A stretch of DNA of 8,012 nucleotides, taken from the NCBI GenBank assembly GCA_030625525.1, contig DAOUQR010000036.1, positions 1 through 8,012 of the forward strand, given 5' to 3'. The DNA comes from Pseudomonadota bacterium. GTDB lineage: Bacteria > Pseudomonadota > Gammaproteobacteria > DAOUQR01. Position 1 is the stretch's first letter. Every line of letters begins with the position of its first letter. The notes under the pieces were generated by a model, which saw only the letters and a program-made list of their open reading frames with translations, did not search any database and was not told the DNA's origin. The position numbers were made by a program, and so were the translations under genes. Shown here one piece after another: positions 1-5,934 of this stretch.

Positions 1-442
1 CTAAATTTTCACCAATAAAAAGATGTTTGATTGAGGTAGGTAGATCGGCTTTTTTTGATTTGCATTTATTATGTAATACGAAAGCGCCGAGATCTTGTGG
101 ATAGTAATGCAATAATTTTTGTAAACAATAAGCAAGGGTTACGCGGGTATCGTCAATTTCATCCACCACGAGAATATTTTTGCCGGTAATTTCGAGTTGA
201 TCCGGATTGATCCATTGTTTTGTTACAGGCGCGGATTGTGGTTCATGGGCCTCGTTATAAAATTGAATGCTGACGGTGTATAAAGGCACGTTTAAAAATG
301 ACCGTAAAATACGCGCAGGAATGAGTCCGCCGCCACCAATCGCAAGGATTAAATCGGGGTTAAAATCAGAATCAATGATTTCTTTTGCTGATCTTTGAAT
401 GATGCGGTGTATATGATCGTAGGTGAAGTTTAGATTTTTCAT
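1..442 (-). CDS. Hypoxanthine/xanthine phosphoribosyltransferase, yeast Hpt1-like (3' end missing)
   Basis: The frame is open from ATG at 442-440 to the left edge, giving 147 codons without a stop; the C-terminus lies outside the window. Residues 90-103 read ILVVDEIDDTRVTL, the PRPP-binding loop of type I phosphoribosyltransferases (two acidic residues followed by DDTR). Residues 33-44 (LAIGGGGLIPAR) form the glycine-rich loop near the N-terminus that contacts pyrophosphate. Further blocks (QWI near 76-78, GKN at 87-89, FVLHNK at 121-126, KKADLP at 130-135) match, from memory, yeast Hpt1/Xpt1 (COG2236) much better than E. coli Hpt or Gpt. The enzyme would salvage hypoxanthine, xanthine or guanine with PRPP to the nucleotide in the cytoplasm; base preference cannot be read here. 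An in-frame TAG six codons upstream supports the start. It is divergent from mutH across a 49-bp gap that must hold the proximal control signals of both genes. Confidence 0.88.
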   Translation of the reverse strand, partial: MKNLNFTYDHIHRIIQRSAKEIIDSDFNPDLILAIGGGGLIPARILRSFLNVPLYTVSIQFYNEAHEPQSAPVTKQWINPDQLEITGKNILVVDEIDDTRVTLAYCLQKLLHYYPQDLGAFVLHNKCKSKKADLPTSIKHLFIGENL

Positions 443-491
443 GACAATCCATGCTTGCTAAGTGGAGCGCAATTCTAGCATAATTTGCCAC

Positions 492-1157
492 ATGATGCTT
501 ACACCACCCAACAGTGAATCTGAACTCATCGAGCGAGCTCAACAATTAGCCGGTTTAACCCTGGCGCAATTGGCAGCACGCTTTAATCTCCCTGTGCCTA
601 CGGATCTTCGCCGTGAAAAAGGCTGGATTGGGCAACTGTTAGAGCAAGCCTTGGGTACGACGGCGGGCACTTTACCTAAGCCGGATTTCATGGAGCTAGG
701 TATTGAGTTGAAGACGATACCGATCGATCGCTGTGGCAAGCCTTTAGAATCTACCTTTGTTTCAACCATTCATTTGTTAGGAGTGAGCCGATTGACTTGG
801 GAAAGCTCGTACGTTTACCAGAAACTCAAGCGGGTGCTTTGGGTGCCCATTTTAGCAGAAAAGCACCTAAGCATTGCGGACCGTCAAATCGGCACGCCGT
901 TTTTATGGTCGCCGGATACAGAACAAATGGCCGCGTTGCGCCAAGATTGGCAAGAACTAACAGACATGATAGCCCTCGGAGAGTTAGAAAAAATCACCGC
1001 ACGTCACGGACGCTATTTACAAATACGCCCCAAAGGTGCCAACGCCAAAGCGCTAGTCACAGGTATTAATGAAAATGGTGAGCGTATCAAAACCCTGCCG
1101 CGCGGCTTTTATCTTCGCGCTTTGTTTACCAAGACGTTACTGCAAGACTATTTTTAG
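492..1157 (+). CDS. mutH: DNA mismatch repair endonuclease MutH
   Basis: 221 residues, close to E. coli MutH (about 229). MutH is activated by MutS and MutL and nicks the unmethylated strand at hemimethylated GATC sites, directing repair to the new strand. The catalytic D-x6-E-x-K motif is intact: D65, E72 and K74 within PDFMELGIELKTIP (E. coli D70/E77/K79). E51, in the KGWIGQLLE block, matches the other conserved active-site glutamate. Other hallmark blocks are LKRVLW, LWSPDTE, ITARHGRYLQIRPK and LPRGFYL. I chose ATG 492 (or 495, immediately after) because the protein then begins MMLTPP, matching the family N-terminus. A GTG at 462 would add ten unrelated residues. No strong Shine-Dalgarno is visible before either start. 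The stop overlaps that of the convergent pcs by 4 bp. Presence of mutH implies Dam methylation in the host. Confidence 0.96.
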   Translation: MMLTPPNSESELIERAQQLAGLTLAQLAARFNLPVPTDLRREKGWIGQLLEQALGTTAGTLPKPDFMELGIELKTIPIDRCGKPLESTFVSTIHLLGVSRLTWESSYVYQKLKRVLWVPILAEKHLSIADRQIGTPFLWSPDTEQMAALRQDWQELTDMIALGELEKITARHGRYLQIRPKGANAKALVTGINENGERIKTLPRGFYLRALFTKTLLQDYF

Positions 1158-1891
1158 CGACTCAGTTTTGGCTGAATTGTTCGATAGAGACTCAGAGCGA
1201 AATATAAAATAACGTATGCCACAGTATAAGCCACTAAAATTACATTTAATTTAGGATGAATCCACAGCAATAAAAAGCTCACAATCCCATAAACCACCGT
1301 GGCAAGCAGCATCAGTCGTCGTGTACAGGTGCGTTTAAATAGATGCTCCATGCGAGACGGGTAAACATATTTAATCGGCACAAATACGAGTATCGCTAGC
1401 ACGATTAATAAGACAGCGTTAAACGCAGCGGGCGTTTGGAATAAAAATAAATACAACACCGCCAAATTCCAATAGCTCGGAAAACCTAAGAAAAAATTAT
1501 CATCCGTTTTAGCATTCGTTTGTGTGAATTGGTAAGCCGACGATAAGACGATCGCCATGATGACGACATCGCGCCAAATGCCATTTAAAAAATCAGGATG
1601 AATAAATAAAAAGAAAGCGGGTGTTATCACGTAATTAAGATAATCCATGATGTTATCTAACATCGCGCCATCAATTTGTGGGAGCACCATTTTGACGCGC
1701 ACCAGTCTAGCCAGCGTGCCATCGACCGCATCAATAACAACGGCCGCACCCATCAACCATAAAGCCAAAACATATTGATGGCGGTAGATTGCAATTAACG
1801 TATAAAACCCAATAACAGCCGTGCTGGCGGTGAGTAAATGCACTAAGGCGCCGGCTACGCGGCGTTGCCAGGTGATTTCAATGTGATCCAT
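1154..1891 (-). CDS. pcs: Phosphatidylcholine synthase (CDP-alcohol phosphatidyltransferase)
   Basis: 245 residues, the usual length for bacterial Pcs. The enzyme condenses choline with CDP-diacylglycerol at the inner membrane, giving phosphatidylcholine and CMP in one step. The signature is the Pcs version of the CDP-alcohol phosphotransferase motif, with a 12-residue rather than 8-residue spacer: D54, D57-G58-x2-A61-R62, x12, G75-x3-D79-x3-D83. All acidic residues are present. The rest is strongly hydrophobic with about eight likely membrane segments (roughly 15-35, 40-56, 86-99, 107-120, 138-151, 157-175, 190-210 and 214-236). The start is ATG at 1891-1889, with only a weak ribosome site upstream. 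The gene converges on mutH with a 4-bp overlap of stops and is divergent from the secreted-protein gene. In known cases Pcs depends on choline imported from a eukaryotic host, so it hints at host association; that lifestyle inference is not shown here. Confidence 0.93.
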   Translation of the reverse strand: MDHIEITWQRRVAGALVHLLTASTAVIGFYTLIAIYRHQYVLALWLMGAAVVIDAVDGTLARLVRVKMVLPQIDGAMLDNIMDYLNYVITPAFFLFIHPDFLNGIWRDVVIMAIVLSSAYQFTQTNAKTDDNFFLGFPSYWNLAVLYLFLFQTPAAFNAVLLIVLAILVFVPIKYVYPSRMEHLFKRTCTRRLMLLATVVYGIVSFLLLWIHPKLNVILVAYTVAYVILYFALSLYRTIQPKLSR

Positions 1892-2045
1892 GGTAGGCCA
1901 TTCTTATGCGATAAAACAAAGATGGCAATGATACGCGACCTCACTCCAGAACAAAAATACTTTTTGAAGTCAACACTTTGGCAATAAAATGAGCAAAGCG
2001 TCAAGTAATCAACTATAGTCAAAGAGGTGACATTAAACGTTGTAT

Positions 2046-2053
2046 AGGAGGTG
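2046..2053 (+). promoter_or_regulatory. Strong Shine-Dalgarno that fixes the start of the secreted-protein gene
   Basis: AGGAGGTG is a near-perfect anti-16S match with four bases before ATG 2058. It selects this ATG over an in-frame TTG at 2040, which would place six residues (two of them Arg) ahead of the signal peptide. A second, weaker match (AGAGGTGA, 2024-2031 region) lies further upstream and has no clear start of its own. Confidence 0.75.
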
Positions 2054-2057
2054 TCTG

Positions 2058-3143
2058 ATGTCTAAAACCAAAAATGTAATGAAACTGGCAGGGCTCTGTG
2101 CTTTGCTGCTGAGCCTTCATGCCAATGCTGGCATGATTGAGAAAGCTCTGATTGCTGGTCAACATACCGATGTGGGCACCGTCAAAGTTAGTGATGATGG
2201 TAATCACATTTGTGTTCAAATGTCGACAGAAGGCAATTATAAGATGCAAGCGGTACATATCGCGGTGGTTGCAGAAACCGATGAGTTTACAACCAATAAA
2301 AAAGGGCTACCCATGATAGGCCATTTTTCCGTGAATGAATCATTCGGTGAACCACAATCGAGCTTTGAAACTTGTTTTAGTATGGCCGATTTGGGCTTGT
2401 CACTGGGTGACATGTCGTTTGTCGCTGCTCATGCTGAAGTGGTTGAATTAGCATTCCCACCGATTACTGATGATGATCTTGCTAACCTGATGTTGCCAAG
2501 CCAAGTGCAAATTATACCCAGCCGACCTGGAACGGGTTTTGGTGATCCCTCGTATTGGGATGTTGAAATTCTCGATTCTGATTTAGCGGGTGACTATGAT
2601 GGTTGGTGTGTTGATACAAGCCGCACGTTGTCAGGCAATCAACAGTATACGGCCGATGTGTTTTCAAGCTATGACCAAAATGCAAATACCATGATTGATA
2701 AACCAGAAAATCTTCCAGAGGTGAACTGGTTAGTGAATCAGGATTTTGTTGGGCAAGCTGCACCAGGACCGTGTACTGGAAATTATACGATGGGCGATGT
2801 ACAGCGTACAATTTGGGAATTAGTGGATGATAATTCATCGACTGCCGGTTTAGGCCCCTGGGATGCTTGTCGTGCAGAGCAGATTGAAGCCGCTGCGATT
2901 GCAAATGGTAGTGATTTTGTTCCGCAGTGCGGAGACACGCTCGCAATTGTATTAAAACCCTACACGAGTAATGGTTCACTTCGACAAATCATCATCCATC
3001 AAATATTGGTAGCCGAGTTACCACTGGTTTGTGATCCTGAGATTGTAGGCGAAGAAACCGCTTGGGGTGATGGTATTGAGGGTACCCCGTTTAATCCAGA
3101 TAAGAGCTGGTCTAAGTATTTTAAATATACGATCATGGAATGA
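2058..3143 (+). CDS. Sec-secreted protein with a thioester-domain-like WCVD...VQRTIW module
   Basis: 361 residues from ATG 2058. Residues 1-24 are a classic Sec signal peptide (basic MSKTKNVMK, hydrophobic core, ANA cleavage site before G25); there is no lipobox, so export is to the periplasm or beyond. Residues 38-133 look like a beta-sandwich half (VGTVKVSDDGN, KKGLPMIGHF, FVAAHAEVV), and 330-361 (EETAWGDG...WSKYFKY) look like its closing part; I recall such blocks together in uncharacterised bacterial exoproteins. Between them lies a module of about 160-322: GWCVD (C184), YTADVFSSYD, NWLVNQ, GDVQRTIW (Q249), GLGPW and NGSDFVPQCGD. The WC-D plus VQxxIW pair resembles the Cys and Gln motifs of thioester (TQXA-type) adhesin domains; this is a resemblance only. 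Seven cysteines fall in the mature part, including C52 and C106, which could form disulfides. No exact function is assigned. Transcribed alone, divergent from pcs. Confidence 0.82.
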   Translation: MSKTKNVMKLAGLCALLLSLHANAGMIEKALIAGQHTDVGTVKVSDDGNHICVQMSTEGNYKMQAVHIAVVAETDEFTTNKKGLPMIGHFSVNESFGEPQSSFETCFSMADLGLSLGDMSFVAAHAEVVELAFPPITDDDLANLMLPSQVQIIPSRPGTGFGDPSYWDVEILDSDLAGDYDGWCVDTSRTLSGNQQYTADVFSSYDQNANTMIDKPENLPEVNWLVNQDFVGQAAPGPCTGNYTMGDVQRTIWELVDDNSSTAGLGPWDACRAEQIEAAAIANGSDFVPQCGDTLAIVLKPYTSNGSLRQIIIHQILVAELPLVCDPEIVGEETAWGDGIEGTPFNPDKSWSKYFKYTIME

Positions 3144-3155
3144 GAAAAACTCTGA

Positions 3156-3180
3156 GGAGGGCGTCACCCAGGTGCTCTCC
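3156..3180 (+). terminator. Possible terminator hairpin after the secreted-protein gene
   Basis: GGAGGGC (3156-3162) pairs with GCTCTCC (3174-3180) as a seven-pair stem with one G-T wobble and an 11-nt loop. ACT 3149-3151 and AGT 3181-3183 could extend it past an internal bulge. It starts 12 bases after the stop. The nearest T run (TTTTT, 3192-3196) is 11 bases beyond the stem, so this is not a textbook intrinsic terminator. Confidence 0.35.
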
Positions 3181-3234
3181 AGTCGGGTTCATTTTTGACT
3201 CGATATGGATTTTTTCGCAAGATCAAACTTTTTG

Positions 3235-3263
3235 TTGACAATGCCCTTGTGTTGCATTAGTTT
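3235..3263 (+). promoter_or_regulatory. Candidate sigma70-type promoter for the orphan gene pair
   Basis: A perfect -35 hexamer TTGACA sits at 3235-3240. With a 17-bp spacer the -10 would be TAGTTT (3258-3263), which matches consensus at only three of six positions. Transcription would begin near 3270 and leave a leader of about 30 nt before ATG 3299. That start would lie within or just upstream of the dyad at 3265-3291. The -35 is convincing and the -10 is weak. Confidence 0.4.
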
Positions 3264-3264
3264 C

Positions 3265-3291
3265 TCCTGAGTATCTTATTAATCTCAAGGA
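3265..3291 (+). promoter_or_regulatory. Leader hairpin overlapping the ribosome binding site
   Basis: TCCTGAG (3265-3271) can pair with CTCAAGGA (3284-3291) through seven base pairs with one bulged A (3287) and a 12-nt AT-rich loop. The 3' arm contains AAGGA (3287-3291), the Shine-Dalgarno for ATG 3299 at seven bases spacing. Folding would mask the ribosome site. It may be chance in a short AT-rich leader, and the predicted transcription start near 3270 could exclude the 5' arm. Confidence 0.35.
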
Positions 3292-3298
3292 ATGAGAA

Positions 3299-5230
3299 AT
3301 GTTTAAAACTAGGAAGCAGTTTAGCAGTAAAGATATGTTAATTTATCTTGGGTTAACCAAGACAGTGTTGTTATTAAGTCACATCGATAACTATCATGAA
3401 AAGATGGAGTACAGTCGTGAAAAATTCTGTTTAGAACACTCTTTGCATTCAATGAAGGCGCAGGTGAGTGGGGGTGCTTTTATTGAGTCACTGATTTTTT
3501 TTATTGAGAAGGGTAAAAAATTTCGGGCCTCTTTGATGCCTATCACGCAGTCGCAAGAGCAACAACGATTGTTCGATGTAGTCTATGGCCGTTATGTTCC
3601 GTATTTTTCATACGATTATGTCACAACCAATGATTTAGTCGATTTGCTAAAGACAGAACGTCTTCAAAGAATCTATGCGAAGGCGGTGTCGGCAAGACAG
3701 CAAGTTATACGTTACAAACGTCGGATGCGTGATGAGACTCAACGTAGTTTTTACGCTGAAACGGAAAATTATCTTGATTCATTGATCGAAAATGATCTTC
3801 CAAATGAAATCAGTTATATCAAATCGGTTTTATTTGCCCGATTAAAGTCTGCCGTTTCACCGATGACCTTTGGTCAGCATCAGTTATTGCATTCAGCGTT
3901 AGATCTCTTGGAGCGTGGATTAAAAGAGAAGGGGCGTAGTTTATGGGGTAAGCATAAAAACAATTTTGACTTAGCTAGACGTGAGCCTTTACAAAAACCC
4001 ATGACTGGCGAATTGTTTTTATTGGTCTTCTCTGCTTTATTTGATGGTTGTTCACGTGCAAAGATTAAATCTGTGCTGAACGTTGATAATGTTTTTGAGC
4101 GTGGTTCAGGATTGTTGGATGTTGATATTTGTCGTGTTGGAAATCGATTTTTAATGGTCCCAACACACCTTAACTCAATGTCTTTGACTGGTTTTAATTC
4201 GCCGAAATGGTTGTTCCCCGGGCGTTGGTGCATTAATCGAATTATTGAAAACCAACAATGGTTGATCTGTGCCGCTTCACAAAACTGGCCTGTTCCGCTG
4301 GATCAAAAATCCATACAACATAGTTATGCTTATTTAGCTGAACTTGATAAGGGGATACATCAAATAGATAACGCAGTGAAGTCGTTATCACCGTATTTTT
4401 CATGGGGATCAATTCGCAGGCTGAAGGATTGGAAATCAAGTTTAAAAAGTGTTGCAACCAATCTGAGTGAGTCACTGAGAGAGACTCAAAAAAAGAGTGT
4501 GCCGGATACTTATAAATATTTGTATGAAGAATATTTAGGGCATTATTCAAAACAACAGAAAGGAACAGATCAATTCAAATCGATTTTACAAAAATTTGAA
4601 TTGCGAGATAGCAGAATTACTTTAAGCGAGATCAATGAGTTTTTGGGATACATTCAACAGTGTGCTGAAATTGATAATGAGGCGGATGAAATTGATGCGA
4701 TCAAAATGTATGGCGCCCCCCTTATTCACCTTATACAAAAACACGTCGAAACCTTGTGGCGAGATAATAAAGAAAATCTGCGGGGCATGTTAAATACCAT
4801 GAAAAAAATCGAGATGGCAGTGAATAGCTTAAACGTTGTATGTGAATTTTTTCATAAGCCGGATAAAAAAATATTGAATGCTTCTTTTCTACGTCTTGGG
4901 CAACTTTATTTTCATCGTTTTAAACGTCATTTAATGCAGGCGTCGTCTGCACAATCAGAAAATCAAATGAAAGTCGTTCGCGAATGGGGTGTAAAATATC
5001 AGAGGGTTTTTTCAGCTTTAACGCGATTGAATCAATCTACAGACGGTGAAGATAAAATCGTACAACGTATTTTTTGTTTATTTAATCATTATCATCCAGT
5101 GATGGAAAAGGCTAGCTATTATGCTCTGCTTGCAGATGTCAGCGAGTGGACTGATGAGTTGTTTGGACTGGATGAGAAAACAAACAATGGGAGTTTTAGC
5201 AAATGTTTCAAATACAATCGGGCCTTTTAA
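3299..5230 (+). CDS. Large orphan protein, function unknown; first of an overlapping pair
   Basis: 643 residues, not recognised as a member of any family I know. ATG 3299 is preceded by AAGGA with seven bases spacing. There is no signal peptide and no convincing membrane span; the most hydrophobic stretches (61-69, 239-248) are short, so a cytoplasmic or exported soluble protein is likely. The first 225 residues read as mostly alpha-helical and basic in places (RQQVIRYKRRMRDETQR, 133-149). Residues 236-330 look more mixed alpha/beta (GELFLLVFSALFDG, LLDVDICRVGNRFLMVP, PKWLFPGRW) and may be a compact domain. From 345 on it is charged and helical, with likely coiled-coil character around 372-400 and 490-512. 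The tail, from DEKTNNGSF to the last residue, is polar with a terminal Phe. Spot GC counts (28% at 4501-4560, 42% at 3901-3960) fall below the neighbouring genes. A T4SS effector or novel system component are both possible, neither demonstrated. Confidence 0.8.
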   Translation: MFKTRKQFSSKDMLIYLGLTKTVLLLSHIDNYHEKMEYSREKFCLEHSLHSMKAQVSGGAFIESLIFFIEKGKKFRASLMPITQSQEQQRLFDVVYGRYVPYFSYDYVTTNDLVDLLKTERLQRIYAKAVSARQQVIRYKRRMRDETQRSFYAETENYLDSLIENDLPNEISYIKSVLFARLKSAVSPMTFGQHQLLHSALDLLERGLKEKGRSLWGKHKNNFDLARREPLQKPMTGELFLLVFSALFDGCSRAKIKSVLNVDNVFERGSGLLDVDICRVGNRFLMVPTHLNSMSLTGFNSPKWLFPGRWCINRIIENQQWLICAASQNWPVPLDQKSIQHSYAYLAELDKGIHQIDNAVKSLSPYFSWGSIRRLKDWKSSLKSVATNLSESLRETQKKSVPDTYKYLYEEYLGHYSKQQKGTDQFKSILQKFELRDSRITLSEINEFLGYIQQCAEIDNEADEIDAIKMYGAPLIHLIQKHVETLWRDNKENLRGMLNTMKKIEMAVNSLNVVCEFFHKPDKKILNASFLRLGQLYFHRFKRHLMQASSAQSENQMKVVREWGVKYQRVFSALTRLNQSTDGEDKIVQRIFCLFNHYHPVMEKASYYALLADVSEWTDELFGLDEKTNNGSFSKCFKYNRAF

Positions 5231-5883
5231 AGAATTTTTCTACAGAAGTGGGGAATGTAATCAATTTATTCTATTTAGAGTATAAATTTATAGACGGTGA
5301 AAACGATTCACGTGTGCGCACTTATGTTGATGGCATTCAAATGTTATTGGATAAAAACGATGACATATTTCAACTGTGTGAATCGCTTAAACTTTATATA
5401 GAAAACGATATGCAATCGTTTATGTGGGGACCTTTTGATCGATATTATCGATATAAACTCAGAATGTTAATGACTGAAGTCGTCACACAAGATCAATTTA
5501 GTGTGGTGAAATTGAGTTCGGCGATCAAAATCAGTGTGGATCAATTAGCAGCAAAATACGATGCGGTCATGCTGTTAACTTCTGATGTTCGTGAGAAGAT
5601 AGAAACACTTGAAGACACGTCGATAGTGAAAACTCGAGATGTTAAACTTCTAGTGTCGGATGCTGATGGGAGAAGCAAACGTTTTGAGTTTTGTGTTGAA
5701 GCACTCAAGGAAAATTTCGATGTGGAACGTAAGAAATTTGAAGGATTGTATGAGAAACTGGCGTTGGATGTGGTGAGGCTTAAGGAAGAAAATCAAGAGC
5801 TACGCGACTTCATTAAATGTTACAAAAAAGATCACGAAAAAGATCACGAAGAAAATCGTGAAAAAAATTACGGAAATAATTAA
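5203..5883 (+). CDS. Orphan coiled-coil protein with a repeat-encoded Glu-rich C-terminus
   Basis: 226 residues, family not recognised. It starts inside the end of the preceding gene (28-nt overlap, -1 frame). ATG 5203 has GGGAG (5189-5193) nine bases upstream, and a TAG in its own frame at 5197-5199 rules out an earlier start. The overlap suggests translational coupling and hence a functional link with the upstream protein. There is no signal peptide or membrane span. Residues 1-125 appear alpha-helical with aromatic clusters (NLFYLEYKF; MWGPFDRYYRYKLRMLM at 74-90). Residues about 161-205 have heptad-like spacing (VEALKENF, LYEKLALDVVRLKEENQEL) typical of a coiled coil. The last 18 residues are highly charged (KDHEKDHEENRE...), come from 12-bp tandem repeats, and contain EENRE at 216-220, an EExxE pattern near the C-terminus as in many Dot/Icm effectors. 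An effector role is inference. Confidence 0.8.
   Translation: MFQIQSGLLKNFSTEVGNVINLFYLEYKFIDGENDSRVRTYVDGIQMLLDKNDDIFQLCESLKLYIENDMQSFMWGPFDRYYRYKLRMLMTEVVTQDQFSVVKLSSAIKISVDQLAAKYDAVMLLTSDVREKIETLEDTSIVKTRDVKLLVSDADGRSKRFEFCVEALKENFDVERKKFEGLYEKLALDVVRLKEENQELRDFIKCYKKDHEKDHEENREKNYGNN
5825..5872 (+). repeat. Four tandem 12-bp units in the 3' end of the orphan coiled-coil gene
   Basis: Two perfect copies of AAAAAGATCACG (5825-5836, 5837-5848) are followed by degenerate copies AAGAAAATCGTG (5849-5860) and AAAAAAATTACG (5861-5872). The period is a multiple of three, so gain or loss of units changes the tail by four residues without a frameshift. The encoded series is close to KDHE, KDHE, ENRE, KNYG. 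Confidence 0.8.
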
Positions 5884-5898
5884 GCAGAAACTCGCATC

Positions 5899-5934
5899 TT
5901 CAGGTGTAATGGGTATATACCCACTACACCTGAA
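5899..5934. terminator. Long dyad between convergent genes, possible bidirectional terminator
   Basis: TTCAGGTGTA (5899-5908) pairs perfectly with TACACCTGAA (5925-5934). After one A-C mismatch (5909/5924), TGGGT (5910-5914) pairs with ACCCA (5919-5923) around an ATAT loop. The hairpin has 15 pairs. It lies 15 bases after one stop and 3 bases before the convergent stop, a typical place for a shared terminator. Neither side carries a T run, so it may act as a transcript-stabilising stem or be a remnant of a small dispersed repeat. Confidence 0.55.

Noticed and set aside
462..491. GTG start ten codons upstream for mutH
   Set aside because: The added residues do not resemble the MutH N-terminus, no ribosome site precedes GTG 462, and ATG 492/495 gives the expected MLTPP-like beginning.
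1952..2022. CAAAAA-TAC-TTTTTG dyad and three GTCAA repeats in the pcs/secreted-protein gap
   Set aside because: The dyad is short and AT-rich, the GTCAA copies are unevenly spaced (31 and 18 bp), and no -35/-10 pair with good spacing could be placed on either strand.
2040..2057. TTG start for the secreted protein
   Set aside because: It overlaps the strong Shine-Dalgarno used by ATG 2058 and would place extra charged residues before the signal peptide.
2512..2979. Minus-strand open frame of 155 codons opposite the secreted-protein gene
   Set aside because: Its composition is rich in His, Gln, Ser and Tyr and shows no family motif, while the plus-strand gene has a signal peptide, ribosome site and conserved blocks.
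4004..4290. Resemblance of orphan residues 236-330 to the core of tyrosine recombinases (LFSALFDGCSRAKI..., VP)
   Set aside because: No Arg-His-x-x-Arg-His-Tyr set can be placed downstream, so an integrase call is not supported.
5394..5420. Short shared string IEND(L/M) in both orphan proteins as sign of duplication
   Set aside because: The match is four or five residues and does not extend; chance in helical charged proteins is likely.
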